Position numbers and translations under genes: made by a program | The notes under the pieces: generated by a model | Database searches by the model: none | What the model was told of the DNA's origin: nothing | Seen by the model: the letters and a program-made list of their open reading frames with translations, nothing else | Part shown: one piece after another, positions 25,425 to 33,369 of the stretch | How the letters are laid out: each line of letters begins with the position of its first letter | Position numbering within the stretch: position 1 is the first letter of the stretch | DNA from: Amycolatopsis jejuensis | GTDB taxonomy: Bacteria; Actinomycetota; Actinomycetes; Mycobacteriales; Pseudonocardiaceae | Assembly: GCF_000717335.1 (NCBI RefSeq) | Contig: NZ_JNYZ01000029.1 | Span: forward strand, 98,489 to 162,488 | DNA: 64,000 nucleotides | Direction: 5' to 3'

Positions 25425-25805
25425 TCAGCGTTTCTTCTGCACGTGGTCCACGACGGTCGCCAGACTGGTCTGGACCTTGTCCAGCCGGTCGGTGATGTCG
25501 GCGAGGCGCTGTTCGAGCGCGTCGAGGCGGGACCACAGTTCGCCGCCGTCGTCGGCCGGTTCGTCGGGGTGTGGCGGCGTGCGGTTCTGCAGCACGGCCT
25601 GCAGATGCTGCGGGTGCCAGCCGAGCGTGGTCGACAGTGCTTCGAGCGTGCGCGCGCTCCGTCGGCGCTCGACCGTGTGGTGCTGCAGCTCGCGCACGAT
25701 CGCCTGCGACACGTGCGATCGCTCGGCCAGCTCGCGCTGCCGCCAGCCGAGCTCCTGCACGCGCATGTCGATCGCCTTCGCGACCGCCGCCCAATCCTCC
25801 GACAC
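25425..25805 (-). CDS. XRE-family repressor with C-terminal coiled coil
   Basis: A 126-residue protein with a Cro/C1-type helix-turn-helix at residues 12-68 (LGWRQRELAERSHVSQAIVR) and a C-terminal heptad-like helix (LWSRLDALEQRLADITDRLD) for oligomerisation. The GTG start has GGAGGA about 5 nt upstream. It is divergent from the excisionase-led transfer operon across 157 bp, a typical position for the master repressor of an integrative element. An inverted repeat in that gap is a likely operator. Its ligand or inducing signal is unknown. Confidence 0.78.
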   Translation of the reverse strand: MSEDWAAVAKAIDMRVQELGWRQRELAERSHVSQAIVRELQHHTVERRRSARTLEALSTTLGWHPQHLQAVLQNRTPPHPDEPADDGGELWSRLDALEQRLADITDRLDKVQTSLATVVDHVQKKR

Positions 25806-25900
25806 CTATTCCTCCGCGCTCCGCCTCAGCGCCGAGATTAGCGGTTCATTGCGCTTTTCTCGCGCCGCATAGCGGATGTGCCGCGGCGCGTCGGATATCC

Positions 25901-25915
25901 CTGTCTATTGGACAG
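25901..25915. promoter_or_regulatory. Operator candidate between repressor and excisionase genes
   Basis: CTGTC-TATTG-GACAG is a perfect 5-5-5 inverted repeat in the AT-rich gap (25806-25962) between the divergent XRE and excisionase genes. The gap must contain both promoters of the element's switch. Confidence 0.5.
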
Positions 25916-25962
25916 CTGAAATCAACAACATAGTCTTGAAATCATCAGATTGGCCATTTCTC

Positions 25963-26139
25963 ATGAACTCAAATCTCACTTTTCACACGCCGGATGAAGC
26001 GGCTTGGCTGCTCGGCATCTCGCGGGGCGCGGTCGGTCGGGCCATCCGGACTCGCAAGCTGCGAGTGGTCCGGCGCCGGGAAGGGCTCCGCATCCCGTCG
26101 ACCGAACTGACGCGCGTCCTCGGCGGAGGTGCGGCGTGA
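25963..26139 (+). CDS. Excisionase-type helix-turn-helix protein
   Basis: A 58-residue protein that is one MerR/excisionase-like winged helix: FHTPDEAAWLLGISRGAVGR, then AIRTRKLRVVRRREGLRIPS. Proteins of this size and fold act as recombination directionality factors or as small regulators in integrative elements. The inner ATG was chosen because the conserved domain begins directly after it and the upstream codons read through the operator. Its stop overlaps the WhiB-like start (TGATG). Its place as first gene of the transfer operon, far from the recombinase, matches several AICEs. Confidence 0.78.
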   Translation: MNSNLTFHTPDEAAWLLGISRGAVGRAIRTRKLRVVRRREGLRIPSTELTRVLGGGAA

Positions 26140-26462
26140 TGGACGAACTCACTTTGATCGGGATTGCTTGGCGGCTCGATGCGCTGCGTTGGGTGCCGTC
26201 CGACGTGCTCTACGACGTCGTGACCAGGGACGGAGTCTGCATGTGGCTCCATGATGGGGACCCGCCTCCGGCTGCGTCGGACAGGGAACTTGCCGCGCGG
26301 CTTTGTGCTGGGTGCCCGGTGCAGGACATGTGCTTGGAGCTGGAGTTGCGGACCGGAGGGGCTGCCACAGTCGGAGTCTGGGGCGGGATGACGGACGACG
26401 ACCGGCAAGCGTTGCACCCGCACTGGCTGCGCCGTGGCGAGCGGGCCGGAGGTGCGCGATGA
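26139..26462 (+). CDS. WhiB-like iron-sulfur regulator
   Basis: A 107-residue WhiB-family protein. The four cysteines that hold a 4Fe-4S cluster are at residues 34, 56, 59 and 65 (spacing x21, x2, x5), followed by the family turn VGVWGGMTDDDR. Wbl proteins bind the principal sigma factor and alter promoter choice in response to redox or gas signals. Element-borne copies are known in actinobacterial plasmids and phages. The gene is translationally coupled to the excisionase before it and to the membrane protein after it. It probably regulates element or host genes on transfer. Confidence 0.82.
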   Translation: MDELTLIGIAWRLDALRWVPSDVLYDVVTRDGVCMWLHDGDPPPAASDRELAARLCAGCPVQDMCLELELRTGGAATVGVWGGMTDDDRQALHPHWLRRGERAGGAR

Positions 26463-26788
26463 ACGGGCTGACCGTCACGCCGACGCAGCTCATGGCCGGA
26501 GTCGGTGTGTTGCTGGTGCTGTTCTGGGTGTGGCGCGCGGGTGCGCGCCGGGCGAAGTTGGCTGCAGAGAAGGCGCGGTCCGGGGCGCGGCTGATATCGC
26601 TTGCCGGGCGGGTCTTGTTCAATGCGGCGCTGATTGTGGCTGTTCAGTGGGTCGTGATCGCGCACCAGGGCGGGCCGTGCTTGCTGTTGGCGGTGCTGGG
26701 GTTGCCTGCGCTGTTCGCGTCGTATGCGCTGACTCGGGCGCTGACTGTGACGACGGTCGAGACCTCGAAGCGGGGTGGTCGGCGATGA
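26459..26788 (+). CDS. Small membrane protein of the transfer operon
   Basis: A 109-residue protein with an N-terminal hydrophobic segment (LMAGVGVLLVLFWVW, residues 11-25), a basic loop (GARRAKLAAEKARSGARL), and two further hydrophobic segments at about 50-66 and 72-90. It overlaps its neighbours on both sides by four bases. Its position before an SpdB/DUF2637-like gene and traB suggests a spread or transfer accessory protein in the membrane. No named family is recognised. Confidence 0.6.
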   Translation: MNGLTVTPTQLMAGVGVLLVLFWVWRAGARRAKLAAEKARSGARLISLAGRVLFNAALIVAVQWVVIAHQGGPCLLLAVLGLPALFASYALTRALTVTTVETSKRGGRR

Positions 26789-27471
26789 GTGGGGCGCAGA
26801 AGCTCGCGCGGGACGCTGCCGAGGCGGCGGAGGTTCGGGCGTATCAGACCGACCCGGATGTGGTCGCGTTGCGGATTGAGCGCGTGCGGCGGCAGGTCGA
26901 CTGGATGGCGTGGTCCGGGATCGTGCTCGGTCTGGGGTTCACGATGACGAACGTGCAGACGTTCGCGTCGGTCGGTACGGCGGTCTGGTCGTTGCCGTGG
27001 CTGGCGGCGTGGGTGTTGGACCCGACAGTTTCGTTGGTATTGCTCGCGATTCTCCGTGCGGAGCAGGTGACGGCGCGGTACCAGGTGCGGACGGGGCCGT
27101 GGGTGCGGCGGGCGAAGTGGTTCACGCTTGCGGCGACGTATGTCATGAACACGTGGACGTCGTTCATGGGCGGTTCGGCGGCGGAGATCGTGTTGCATTC
27201 GGTGCCTCCGTTGGTGGTGTTCGTGGCGGTGGAGGCGGTCACGGATCTTCGGGACAAGCTGACGGATGCTGTGCTGGTTGCAGCCGGTGCTGGTCGGCCT
27301 GGGGAGCCTGGGCGGCGGAAGCTGTTCGCGGACTACCTCGCGGAGGCGCGGGCGGCTTGGGCGCCGGAGGTTGAGATAACGCCGGCGTGGGTTCGGCAAG
27401 TGACGGCGTGTTCGCGCGGGTTGTCGCCGCGGTTGGCTCGGGCGCTGCGTGCGGAGGTGGCTGATGGCTGA
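26785..27471 (+). CDS. SpdB/DUF2637-like transfer membrane protein
   Basis: A 228-residue protein with a soluble N-terminus, then hydrophobic segments near residues 40-60 (MAWSGIVLGLGFTMTNVQTF), 68-92 and 118-150, followed by a charged C-terminal tail. This is the general layout of DUF2637/SpdB-like proteins, which in Streptomyces-type elements help plasmid spread along the mycelium together with TraB. It starts in an ATGA overlap with the preceding membrane protein and overlaps traB by 8 bp. The assignment rests on topology, size and position rather than on a diagnostic motif. Confidence 0.65.
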   Translation: MSGAQKLARDAAEAAEVRAYQTDPDVVALRIERVRRQVDWMAWSGIVLGLGFTMTNVQTFASVGTAVWSLPWLAAWVLDPTVSLVLLAILRAEQVTARYQVRTGPWVRRAKWFTLAATYVMNTWTSFMGGSAAEIVLHSVPPLVVFVAVEAVTDLRDKLTDAVLVAAGAGRPGEPGRRKLFADYLAEARAAWAPEVEITPAWVRQVTACSRGLSPRLARALRAEVADG

Positions 27472-29506
27472 CGACGCGTTGGTCAGGGCTGATCCGGTGC
27501 TTGACGGTGAGTTGGTGGATGACACGTTGCCGCAGGCCCGGCCGCGGAGGCGGTTCGCGCGACGGTGGGTGCCGTCGTGGTTGAACGATCGTCAGGCGGC
27601 GAAGGATTTCGCGGTGGCCGTGCTGCGATCGCCGTTCCGGTGTGTCGGCGCCGTCGCTCGTGGGCTGGTCGCGGTTGCGCGGTGGTGGCGGGCATGGGTA
27701 ACCGTCCGGGACTTCCGCGAAGCTGCTGAGCAAGCCGAGAAGCTGGCGGACAAGTTCGCCGATATCCGGGCGTTGACCTTGTTCCGGTGGAAGGTGACCG
27801 GGGCGGTCGTGGTCGGAGCGGCGGTGGTCACGGTCGTGGCTCACCTGGGCTACGGCGCCCTTGCTCTGTGGATCATTGGCGGCAGTCTGGCGGTCGCGCT
27901 TGCGGTGCTTGGGCGGCGTCGGGAAGGGAGTCCGGGCAGGAAAGCAGTGCTCGCCGGGCCGCGGACGTTGCGCTGGACCATGGACCCGCAAGTGCTGGTC
28001 GACGCCTTCCGGGACGCGAAGCTGGTCGGCAAGGATGAGACGTTGCGGCTGGTCGAGCGCGCGAACCGGATGGGAGACGGCTGGGCGATCACCGTGGATC
28101 TTCCGGCGACGCGGAAAGCCGCGGACGTCATCAAGAACCGTGAGGCGTTGGCGTCGGCGCTTGCCGTCGATGAAGTGCAGCTGATCGTCGAGCGGGTGCG
28201 CGGTAATGGCGGGCACGCTGGCCGGGTCGCGATGTGGGTTGCGGATCAGGATCCGTACGCGTCGCCTCCGCGGAGGACGCCGTTGCTCGACGCTGCCCAG
28301 TGGGACGCGTGGCGGCCGGTCCCGTTTGGCCGGGATGCGCGAGATCGGCGGGTGGACCTTCCGTTGGTGTGGACGTCGTTGCTGGTCGGGGCGATTCCTC
28401 GGCAGGGCAAGACATTCGCGGCGAGACTGGCGGCGGCGGGGCTGGTACTTGACCCGTTCACGCGGCTCTATGTAGCGGACTTCAAGGCAGGCAAGGACTG
28501 GGACGCGGCTGCTCGCGTGGCGCATCGGTTCATGTCCGGTGACGAGCCCGAGCACGTGTTGGCGCTGGTCGGCTGGCTGGTGGAGCTGGTCGGTGAGGTG
28601 CAGGGACGGTTCCGCCGGATGCGGGAGTTGGACGACGAGACGTGTCCGGAGTCGAAGGTGACGCCTGCGATGTCGCGGGATCGGTCGCTGAACATGCCGA
28701 TCACTGCGATTTTCGTGGATGAGGTGCAGGTTCCGCTGGAGGATCGGACGCCGGTCAAGGTTGAGGGCAAGACGTTGACTGCTGGTGAGTATGTCGGCGA
28801 GCTGCTGACCTGGCTGGCGAAGAAGGGTCCGGCGGCTGGGATCGTGCTGGTGTTGGCGACGCAGCGGCCGGATTCGAAGACGATCCCGTCGGGGTTGCGG
28901 GCGGTGCTCGGGTCGCGGTTTGCGTTGCGCGTCATGGATTGGCGGGACAGCAACATCGTCCTTGGCGAGCAGATGAACACGCGGGGGTATGACAGCAGTC
29001 GGCTGCTGGCGTCGCACAAGGGCGTCGGGATTCTCCGGCCGGACGGGGATGCACAGGCCGGTGGTGACGTACTGGCGTTGACCGTGCGGACGTATTACAT
29101 GCCGAACGAGGATTGGCAGACGATCTGCCGCCGTGGTCGGGAGTTGCGTGAGGCGGAAGGGACCCTGACCGGGCATGCGGCAGGGTCGGATTTGGCGCTG
29201 GAGAACACGGTGAAGGTGCTTGGACCAGCGGAGGCATCCGAGCTGCCCGAGCCGCTGGCCTCGCTTGCGACGCATCTGGAGGGTGACGAGCGGGAGTTCA
29301 TCCCGACGGCTGACCTGGTCGAGGCACTTTCGATCGATGCGAAGGAGTTTGCGCAGCTGATGGCGGACCTCGGGTGCAACCGCACCCGTGGGCGGCTGCC
29401 CGCCGAGGACGGGCGCGTCCGACAAGTTCGCGGGTACCAGACAGCTGAAATCAGGACAGCCATCGAACGGGAGCGCGGCCGGTCGGGTCAAGGCGGTGCG
29501 TCATGA
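27464..29506 (+). CDS. FtsK/SpoIIIE-type DNA translocase (TraB-like)
   Basis: A 680-residue DNA pump of the TraB type, which in actinomycetes moves double-stranded DNA between cells on its own, without relaxase or type IV secretion. Two membrane-like segments lie near residues 105-145 (VVVGAAVVTVVAHLGY and ALWIIGGSLAVALAVL). The motor has Walker A GAIPRQGKT at about 308 and Walker B ITAIFVDEVQV at about 413, then VLVLATQRPDSKTIPSGLRA. The C-terminus (about 600-680) looks like a winged helix that would recognise repeat sequences. The ATG is preceded by GGAGGTG. It is the key evidence that the element is conjugative. Confidence in the function is high by family. Confidence 0.87.
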   Translation: MADDALVRADPVLDGELVDDTLPQARPRRRFARRWVPSWLNDRQAAKDFAVAVLRSPFRCVGAVARGLVAVARWWRAWVTVRDFREAAEQAEKLADKFADIRALTLFRWKVTGAVVVGAAVVTVVAHLGYGALALWIIGGSLAVALAVLGRRREGSPGRKAVLAGPRTLRWTMDPQVLVDAFRDAKLVGKDETLRLVERANRMGDGWAITVDLPATRKAADVIKNREALASALAVDEVQLIVERVRGNGGHAGRVAMWVADQDPYASPPRRTPLLDAAQWDAWRPVPFGRDARDRRVDLPLVWTSLLVGAIPRQGKTFAARLAAAGLVLDPFTRLYVADFKAGKDWDAAARVAHRFMSGDEPEHVLALVGWLVELVGEVQGRFRRMRELDDETCPESKVTPAMSRDRSLNMPITAIFVDEVQVPLEDRTPVKVEGKTLTAGEYVGELLTWLAKKGPAAGIVLVLATQRPDSKTIPSGLRAVLGSRFALRVMDWRDSNIVLGEQMNTRGYDSSRLLASHKGVGILRPDGDAQAGGDVLALTVRTYYMPNEDWQTICRRGRELREAEGTLTGHAAGSDLALENTVKVLGPAEASELPEPLASLATHLEGDEREFIPTADLVEALSIDAKEFAQLMADLGCNRTRGRLPAEDGRVRQVRGYQTAEIRTAIERERGRSGQGGAS

Positions 29507-29664
29507 CTCGTCGCGGTGACCAATCTGGCGAAGTTCGCGTTATCCTGCCTGCAGTGACACCAACACTGACAGTGCCTGCGGCGCGGACGCTGTTGGCGAT
29601 TCTGAGCGAACTGACTGCGGTTTCGATCCCGGAGCCGGTCGAGGGGGTGCAACGTGACGGCTGA
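29503..29664 (+). CDS. Small protein between traB and recombinase
   Basis: A 53-residue frame starting ATG in an ATGA overlap with traB and ending TGA 11 bp into the recombinase gene. The product, MTRRGDQSGEVRVILPAVTP at the start and LLAILSELTAVSIPEPVEG in the middle, has no recognised domain. The perfect overlaps with both neighbours and normal codon use make it likely to be translated. It may couple recombinase translation to that of traB. Confidence 0.6.
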   Translation: MTRRGDQSGEVRVILPAVTPTLTVPAARTLLAILSELTAVSIPEPVEGVQRDG

Positions 29665-31405
29665 TTTCATCAGTGATCCGTGGGCGACGCTGGATGAGAT
29701 TCTCGGTCTTCAAGCGGTAGAGCCGGTTGACGAAGGCATCGGGCCAGTGGCGTTCTACGGACGTTGCTCGACGGAGGACAACCAGGACCCGGAGACGTCA
29801 CGCGGCTGGCAACTCGGGAACGCGCAGAAGTTCGTGGAGCCGTTCGGTGCGCGCGTGACCACTGAGTACTTCGATGTCGGTCAGTCGCGGTCAGTGCCAT
29901 GGGAGCGACGGCAGGAGGCGTCTCGGCTGCTGGCAGCGCTCAAAGACCCTCGGCGTGGCTGGAACGCGATCGTGGTCGGCGAGGGTACACGGTGCTGGTT
30001 CGGTAACCAGTTCTCGCTGATCGCACCGCGGTTCGCGGCCTACGGAGTGGATCTGTGGGTGCCGGAGCTGGGTGGGAGGTTTGATCCGCGAAACCCGTCG
30101 CACAAGATGCTGATGAGCGTGCTCGGCGGGATGAGCGAGTCGGAGCGGCAGCATGTTCAGGCGCGTGTCCGTGCGGCGATGGATGCGCAGGTCATCAACG
30201 AGGGACGGCACCAGGGTGGCCGCGCGCCGTATGGGTACGTCGTGGTGGATGGCGGGCCGCATCCGAACCCGCGAAAGGCGGCCGAGGGATTCCGGTTGCG
30301 GGTACTTGCCGTTGACGAGGAACCGGCGGACATTGTGCGCCGAATTTTCGCGGAGTACTTGTCCGGCAACGGAGATCGGGCGATTGCCACTGGGCTCAAC
30401 CGCTCCGGGATCCCGTGTCCGTCGGCGCGGCGGCCGGAGCAGAATCGGCACCGCCTCGCTGATGGGTGGCAAGGCAGCACGGTGCGGGCGATTTTGGAGA
30501 ACCCGCGCTATACCGGCTATGCGTTCTTCGGGCGCTGGGCTCGGCAGGAGATGTTGCTTGACCCGGAGGACGTCGCGGCGGGGAACGTCGTGCGGTTTCG
30601 GCGTGCGGCGGCGGATCGCGTTGTGCGTTCCCGGACGCCCGCGCACCCGGAGGTCATCTCCGTGGAGGACTTCACGCAGGCGCAGCTACTGCGCCGTGCC
30701 AAGGCAGCCGGTGGCTTACGGACTGCTCGAAAGGCAGAGCGAGCTGGCCGTGCGGTCAAGCACCCGTACCTGTTCCGGGGCTTGATTCGCTGTGCGACGT
30801 GCGGACGGAAGATGGAGGGCAGTCCGCGCAAGCATGGCATGTACTACCGGTGCCCGGCGCGGACCCTGGCTCCCGGTTCACCGGCACTGGCGACGCATCC
30901 GCCGACGATCTATCTCCGTGAGGAACCGCTGCGGGATGCGGTGAACTGCTGGATTGGCGAACTGTTCGACCCGAAGAACGTCGATCGGACCGTCGAACAG
31001 CTGGTGGAGGCGCAACCCGTCGGGAAACCGGGGAGTGACGGGGCCGCTCGCCGACGGCTGGACGAGGCCGAGGCCAAGCTGCGACGGTTCCAGGACGCGA
31101 TCGGTGCCGGGATCGACCCGGCAGCACTGGTGGAGAGCATCAACGAGGCGCAAGCCGACAGAGCGGTAGCGCAGGCCGAACTGGCAAGCACGGGACAACC
31201 GGCAGGGCTGACAGACGCCGAGGTCTACGCCATGATCGATTCACTCGGTGACATCGGAACTGCGCTGAACGATGGAGAACCGGGGAAGCTCGCCCAGCTG
31301 TACCGGGACTTGGCCCTTGACCTGCGGTTCGACCACGAAAAAGAGGCCGTCGATGTGACGGCCTCTCCGCGGGTGAATAATGCGTGTGTCCGAGGGGGGA
31401 CTTGA
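29654..31405 (+). CDS. Large serine recombinase (integrase)
   Basis: A 583-residue large serine recombinase. The resolvase domain begins with FYGRCSTEDNQDPETSRGWQ, with the nucleophile Ser near residue 39, and later has SESERQHVQARVRAAMD. The recombinase domain includes GYAFFGRW near 290, the zinc ribbon has CATCGRKM and YYRC near 375-400, and a coiled-coil tail follows. It integrates and excises the element. GAGGGGG precedes the GTG start. The last six codons lie inside the tRNA-Leu gene on the other strand, so the attachment site must be at the gene's end. A frameshifted relative is at 15.4-16.2 kb. Confidence 0.9.
   Translation: MTADFISDPWATLDEILGLQAVEPVDEGIGPVAFYGRCSTEDNQDPETSRGWQLGNAQKFVEPFGARVTTEYFDVGQSRSVPWERRQEASRLLAALKDPRRGWNAIVVGEGTRCWFGNQFSLIAPRFAAYGVDLWVPELGGRFDPRNPSHKMLMSVLGGMSESERQHVQARVRAAMDAQVINEGRHQGGRAPYGYVVVDGGPHPNPRKAAEGFRLRVLAVDEEPADIVRRIFAEYLSGNGDRAIATGLNRSGIPCPSARRPEQNRHRLADGWQGSTVRAILENPRYTGYAFFGRWARQEMLLDPEDVAAGNVVRFRRAAADRVVRSRTPAHPEVISVEDFTQAQLLRRAKAAGGLRTARKAERAGRAVKHPYLFRGLIRCATCGRKMEGSPRKHGMYYRCPARTLAPGSPALATHPPTIYLREEPLRDAVNCWIGELFDPKNVDRTVEQLVEAQPVGKPGSDGAARRRLDEAEAKLRRFQDAIGAGIDPAALVESINEAQADRAVAQAELASTGQPAGLTDAEVYAMIDSLGDIGTALNDGEPGKLAQLYRDLALDLRFDHEKEAVDVTASPRVNNACVRGGT
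31382..31404. repeat. Putative right attachment site at the tRNA-Leu 3' end
   Basis: This stretch covers the last codons of the recombinase and the acceptor stem and T-arm side of the tRNA gene. It matches the sequence at 16162-16184 (14 identical central bases). Integration here would restore the tRNA 3' end. Confidence 0.5.
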
Positions 31406-31470
31406 ACCCCCACGCCCGTTAAGGGCACTAGCACCTCAAGCTAGCGCGTCTGCCATTCCGCCACTCGGAC
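31387..31470 (-). tRNA. tRNA-Leu (anticodon GAG)
   Basis: The reverse strand folds as a class II tRNA: acceptor GTCCGAG pairs with CTCGGAC, anticodon stem CTAGC/GCTAG encloses the loop TTGAGGT with anticodon GAG, there is a long variable arm (TGCCCTTAACGGGCG), and the T-arm contains GGTTCAAGTCC. CCA is not encoded. Its 3' end overlaps the recombinase gene by 19 bp. Confidence 0.93.
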
Positions 31471-31580
31471 TTGCTGATGAAGAGAGTATACGACGGTCAG
31501 GGCCATCATTTCAGGGGGGCCCGCAACGATGCCTCACACTGACATGAGATCATCATATGTTTTCAACATTCCGATGAGAA

Positions 31581-31769
31581 TCAGGGAATTAGCTGGTCAA
31601 CGGCCTGTTCAAAGACATCGTGGGCTGGCCTGACGGTCACATCGATCTTCACGTTCGTTGGGTGCTTCCAGTCACGATCAAGGGGAGCGTCGACCACTTT
31701 GGTGCCGCCACCCGCGACCTGCAACCCTGCCAGGTCCTCGGGCCGCAAAGCAGTGATCGGCGGGCACAC
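31581..31769 (-). CDS. Possible gene fragment of 62 residues
   Basis: The frame ends KHPTNVKIDVTVRPAHDVFE plus a short tail and reads like the C-terminal end of a real protein, but the N-terminus has no ribosome binding site and no family is recognised. It may be the remnant of a host gene left beside the integration site. The rest of 31475-31900 holds nothing I can support. Confidence 0.25.
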   Translation of the reverse strand: MCPPITALRPEDLAGLQVAGGGTKVVDAPLDRDWKHPTNVKIDVTVRPAHDVFEQAVDQLIP

Positions 31770-31903
31770 CGCTGGTCACCGCGGCGTGTTCAAGTCAATC
31801 GGCGACGGACCCGCGCGCCACGTCGTGGACCTGCTCAGGGACCTCCTGGCCACCTCCATCTGGCACCCAAGCGAGCGAGTATCGCCGTCGAAGTGCAGCG
31901 GCG

Positions 31904-32752
31904 TCAGAACAGGGTCGCGGGTTCGACCGGCTCCGGTTCGGGCAGTGGGGCGAGATCAGGCACCAGCGCGCGCACCTCGGAGTGGAAGCTGCGGGTCAGC
32001 GCGGGTGCGTCGACGTTGTCGGGCGTGTGGACAAAGACCGTCGGTGACCGGCCCTCTCGTAGCCAGGCGGCGACCACCTCCGTCCATGGCCGCCAGCCCT
32101 TGACTGTCTCGCTGATCGAGTCCCGGCCCAGGTAGCGGACGATCGGGCGGTCGGTCAGTGCGCGGGTTCGCCGCGGGAGGCGTGGTTTCTTGGCCCAGGC
32201 GTCCTCCTCGGCCTCGCTGGTTGGGGGGCGCTGGAAGAAGACGGTGGTATCGAAGGGCACCCATTCGGCGGATGCGTCGGCGAGTGCCCGCTCCAGCGAC
32301 GTCGAGCCGGTGTCGGTGAAGAAGCCGGGGTGTCGCACCTCCACTGCGCGACGGCGGTCGGTGGGGAGGCGGCGCAGGAAGCGGCGAAGGGCGTCGACGT
32401 CCGAAGGGGCGAATGACGCGGGCAGTTGCGTCCACAGGACGGCCCGGTCGCCGAGGGGGTCGATCGCGTCCAGGAACGTCCGCATTTCGGTCTCGACTCC
32501 GGCGAACCGGCGTTCGTGCGTGACGACCTTGGGCAGCTTGACGACGAACCGGAAGTCCGGGTCGGTCTGCTGTGCCCAGGTCTCGACGGTGTCCCGGGTG
32601 GGCGTTGCGTAGAAGGTGGTGTTGCCTTCGACCGCGTTGCACCAGCCAGCGTAGGCCCGCAGTCGCTCCTTGACCGGCAGTGGCTGCGGGAGGAACCGCC
32701 CCGGCCACGCCTTGTGGGTCCACATCGCGCAGCCGACATGAAGACGTGCCAA
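31904..32752 (-). CDS. DUF72 (YecE-like) family protein
   Basis: A 282-residue DUF72 protein with a TIM-barrel-like fold. Conserved pieces are the N-terminal HVGCAMWTHKAWPGRFLP, AVEGNTTFYATPTRDTVETW (the E-x-N-x-T-F-Y signature near residues 41-48), FRFVVKLPKVVTHERR and AVEVRHPGFF. The biochemical function of the family is not established. The protein is of normal length. It is the first intact host-type gene beyond the tRNA-Leu integration site and stands alone, with a hypothetical gene upstream on the same strand (only 5 bp between them). Confidence 0.87.
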   Translation of the reverse strand: MARLHVGCAMWTHKAWPGRFLPQPLPVKERLRAYAGWCNAVEGNTTFYATPTRDTVETWAQQTDPDFRFVVKLPKVVTHERRFAGVETEMRTFLDAIDPLGDRAVLWTQLPASFAPSDVDALRRFLRRLPTDRRRAVEVRHPGFFTDTGSTSLERALADASAEWVPFDTTVFFQRPPTSEAEEDAWAKKPRLPRRTRALTDRPIVRYLGRDSISETVKGWRPWTEVVAAWLREGRSPTVFVHTPDNVDAPALTRSFHSEVRALVPDLAPLPEPEPVEPATLF

Positions 32753-32757
32753 CCCGG

Positions 32758-33270
32758 TCAGCTCCCCTCGCTCGCGAGTGAAGTTACTCCGAGGCCAGCG
32801 GCTCGTGCCTGGATGGTCAGCGAGACGAGGTGACCGGGTGCGGACGAGCTGGTCTTGACCCTGACGCCCGTGATCGCCACCGTCAGCGGCGCGGTGCTCA
32901 CGGCCGTTACCGCTGCATCGCCCCCAAGCAACTGACGCTGCGGCCTGCTGAGATCGGGTTCGCCAGGGACGATGGTGGTCGGCGGTTGGTCGGGCTTCGC
33001 GCCGCAGGCGTTCTGTAGCTGCTGTCGGGCAGCGTCGAAGCCGGTTTGAAACTCGTGATCGAGTCGGGTCGTCGCGCCGTTGGCTGGAGCGGCGCGGTCG
33101 TCCAGGTGATTACTGCCTGATAGACGTGAGAGGGCGGTGGTGGCATCCCTCTGCGCATTGGCGAGTCGCCAGGCGCGGGCGCGGAGGTGGTTGCCAGTCT
33201 GTGGTGGGCCGAGCGGGTCAGCTACATCCACGATGGAGCAGACAGCCATCCCAGGGCTTCCGGTGATCAA
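32758..33270 (-). CDS. Hypothetical protein whose start lies in the left inverted repeat
   Basis: A 170-residue frame with strongly GC-rich third positions throughout, so probably coding. The middle is hydrophilic and helical (FDAARQQLQNACGAKPDQPP) and the C-terminal half is strand-like (PLTVAITGVRVKTSSSAPGH). No signal peptide or domain is recognised. The start is uncertain: the ATG used, and another 21 bp downstream, are within the 140-bp repeat that also occurs inverted at 39.4 kb, so the 5' end may have been replaced when the repeat arrived. It stops 5 bp before the DUF72 gene. Confidence 0.45.
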   Translation of the reverse strand: MITGSPGMAVCSIVDVADPLGPPQTGNHLRARAWRLANAQRDATTALSRLSGSNHLDDRAAPANGATTRLDHEFQTGFDAARQQLQNACGAKPDQPPTTIVPGEPDLSRPQRQLLGGDAAVTAVSTAPLTVAITGVRVKTSSSAPGHLVSLTIQARAAGLGVTSLASEGS

Positions 33271-33369
33271 GTCGGTGGTACATCTCGATCACCAGAAGCC
33301 CCGCCCCACACCCTCACACCCCGCCACACCATCCGCCAAGGGGCTCTCAGGGGCCCCTCACGGACCGGT
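33228..33369. repeat. Left copy of a ~140-bp imperfect inverted repeat
   Basis: Starting at CCACGATGGAGCAG it matches the reverse complement of 39336-39470: the first 71 bp carry three mismatches, the remainder has small gaps, and both end in CACGGACCGGT. It holds the stop codon of the SGNH hydrolase and the palindrome AGGGGCCCCT (33349-33358), which could act as a terminator. Confidence 0.8.

Noticed and set aside
27239..29491. 750-codon leftward open frame opposite traB
   Set aside because: Composition is Arg/Pro/His-rich without a domain; the rightward frame is a complete FtsK-type protein.
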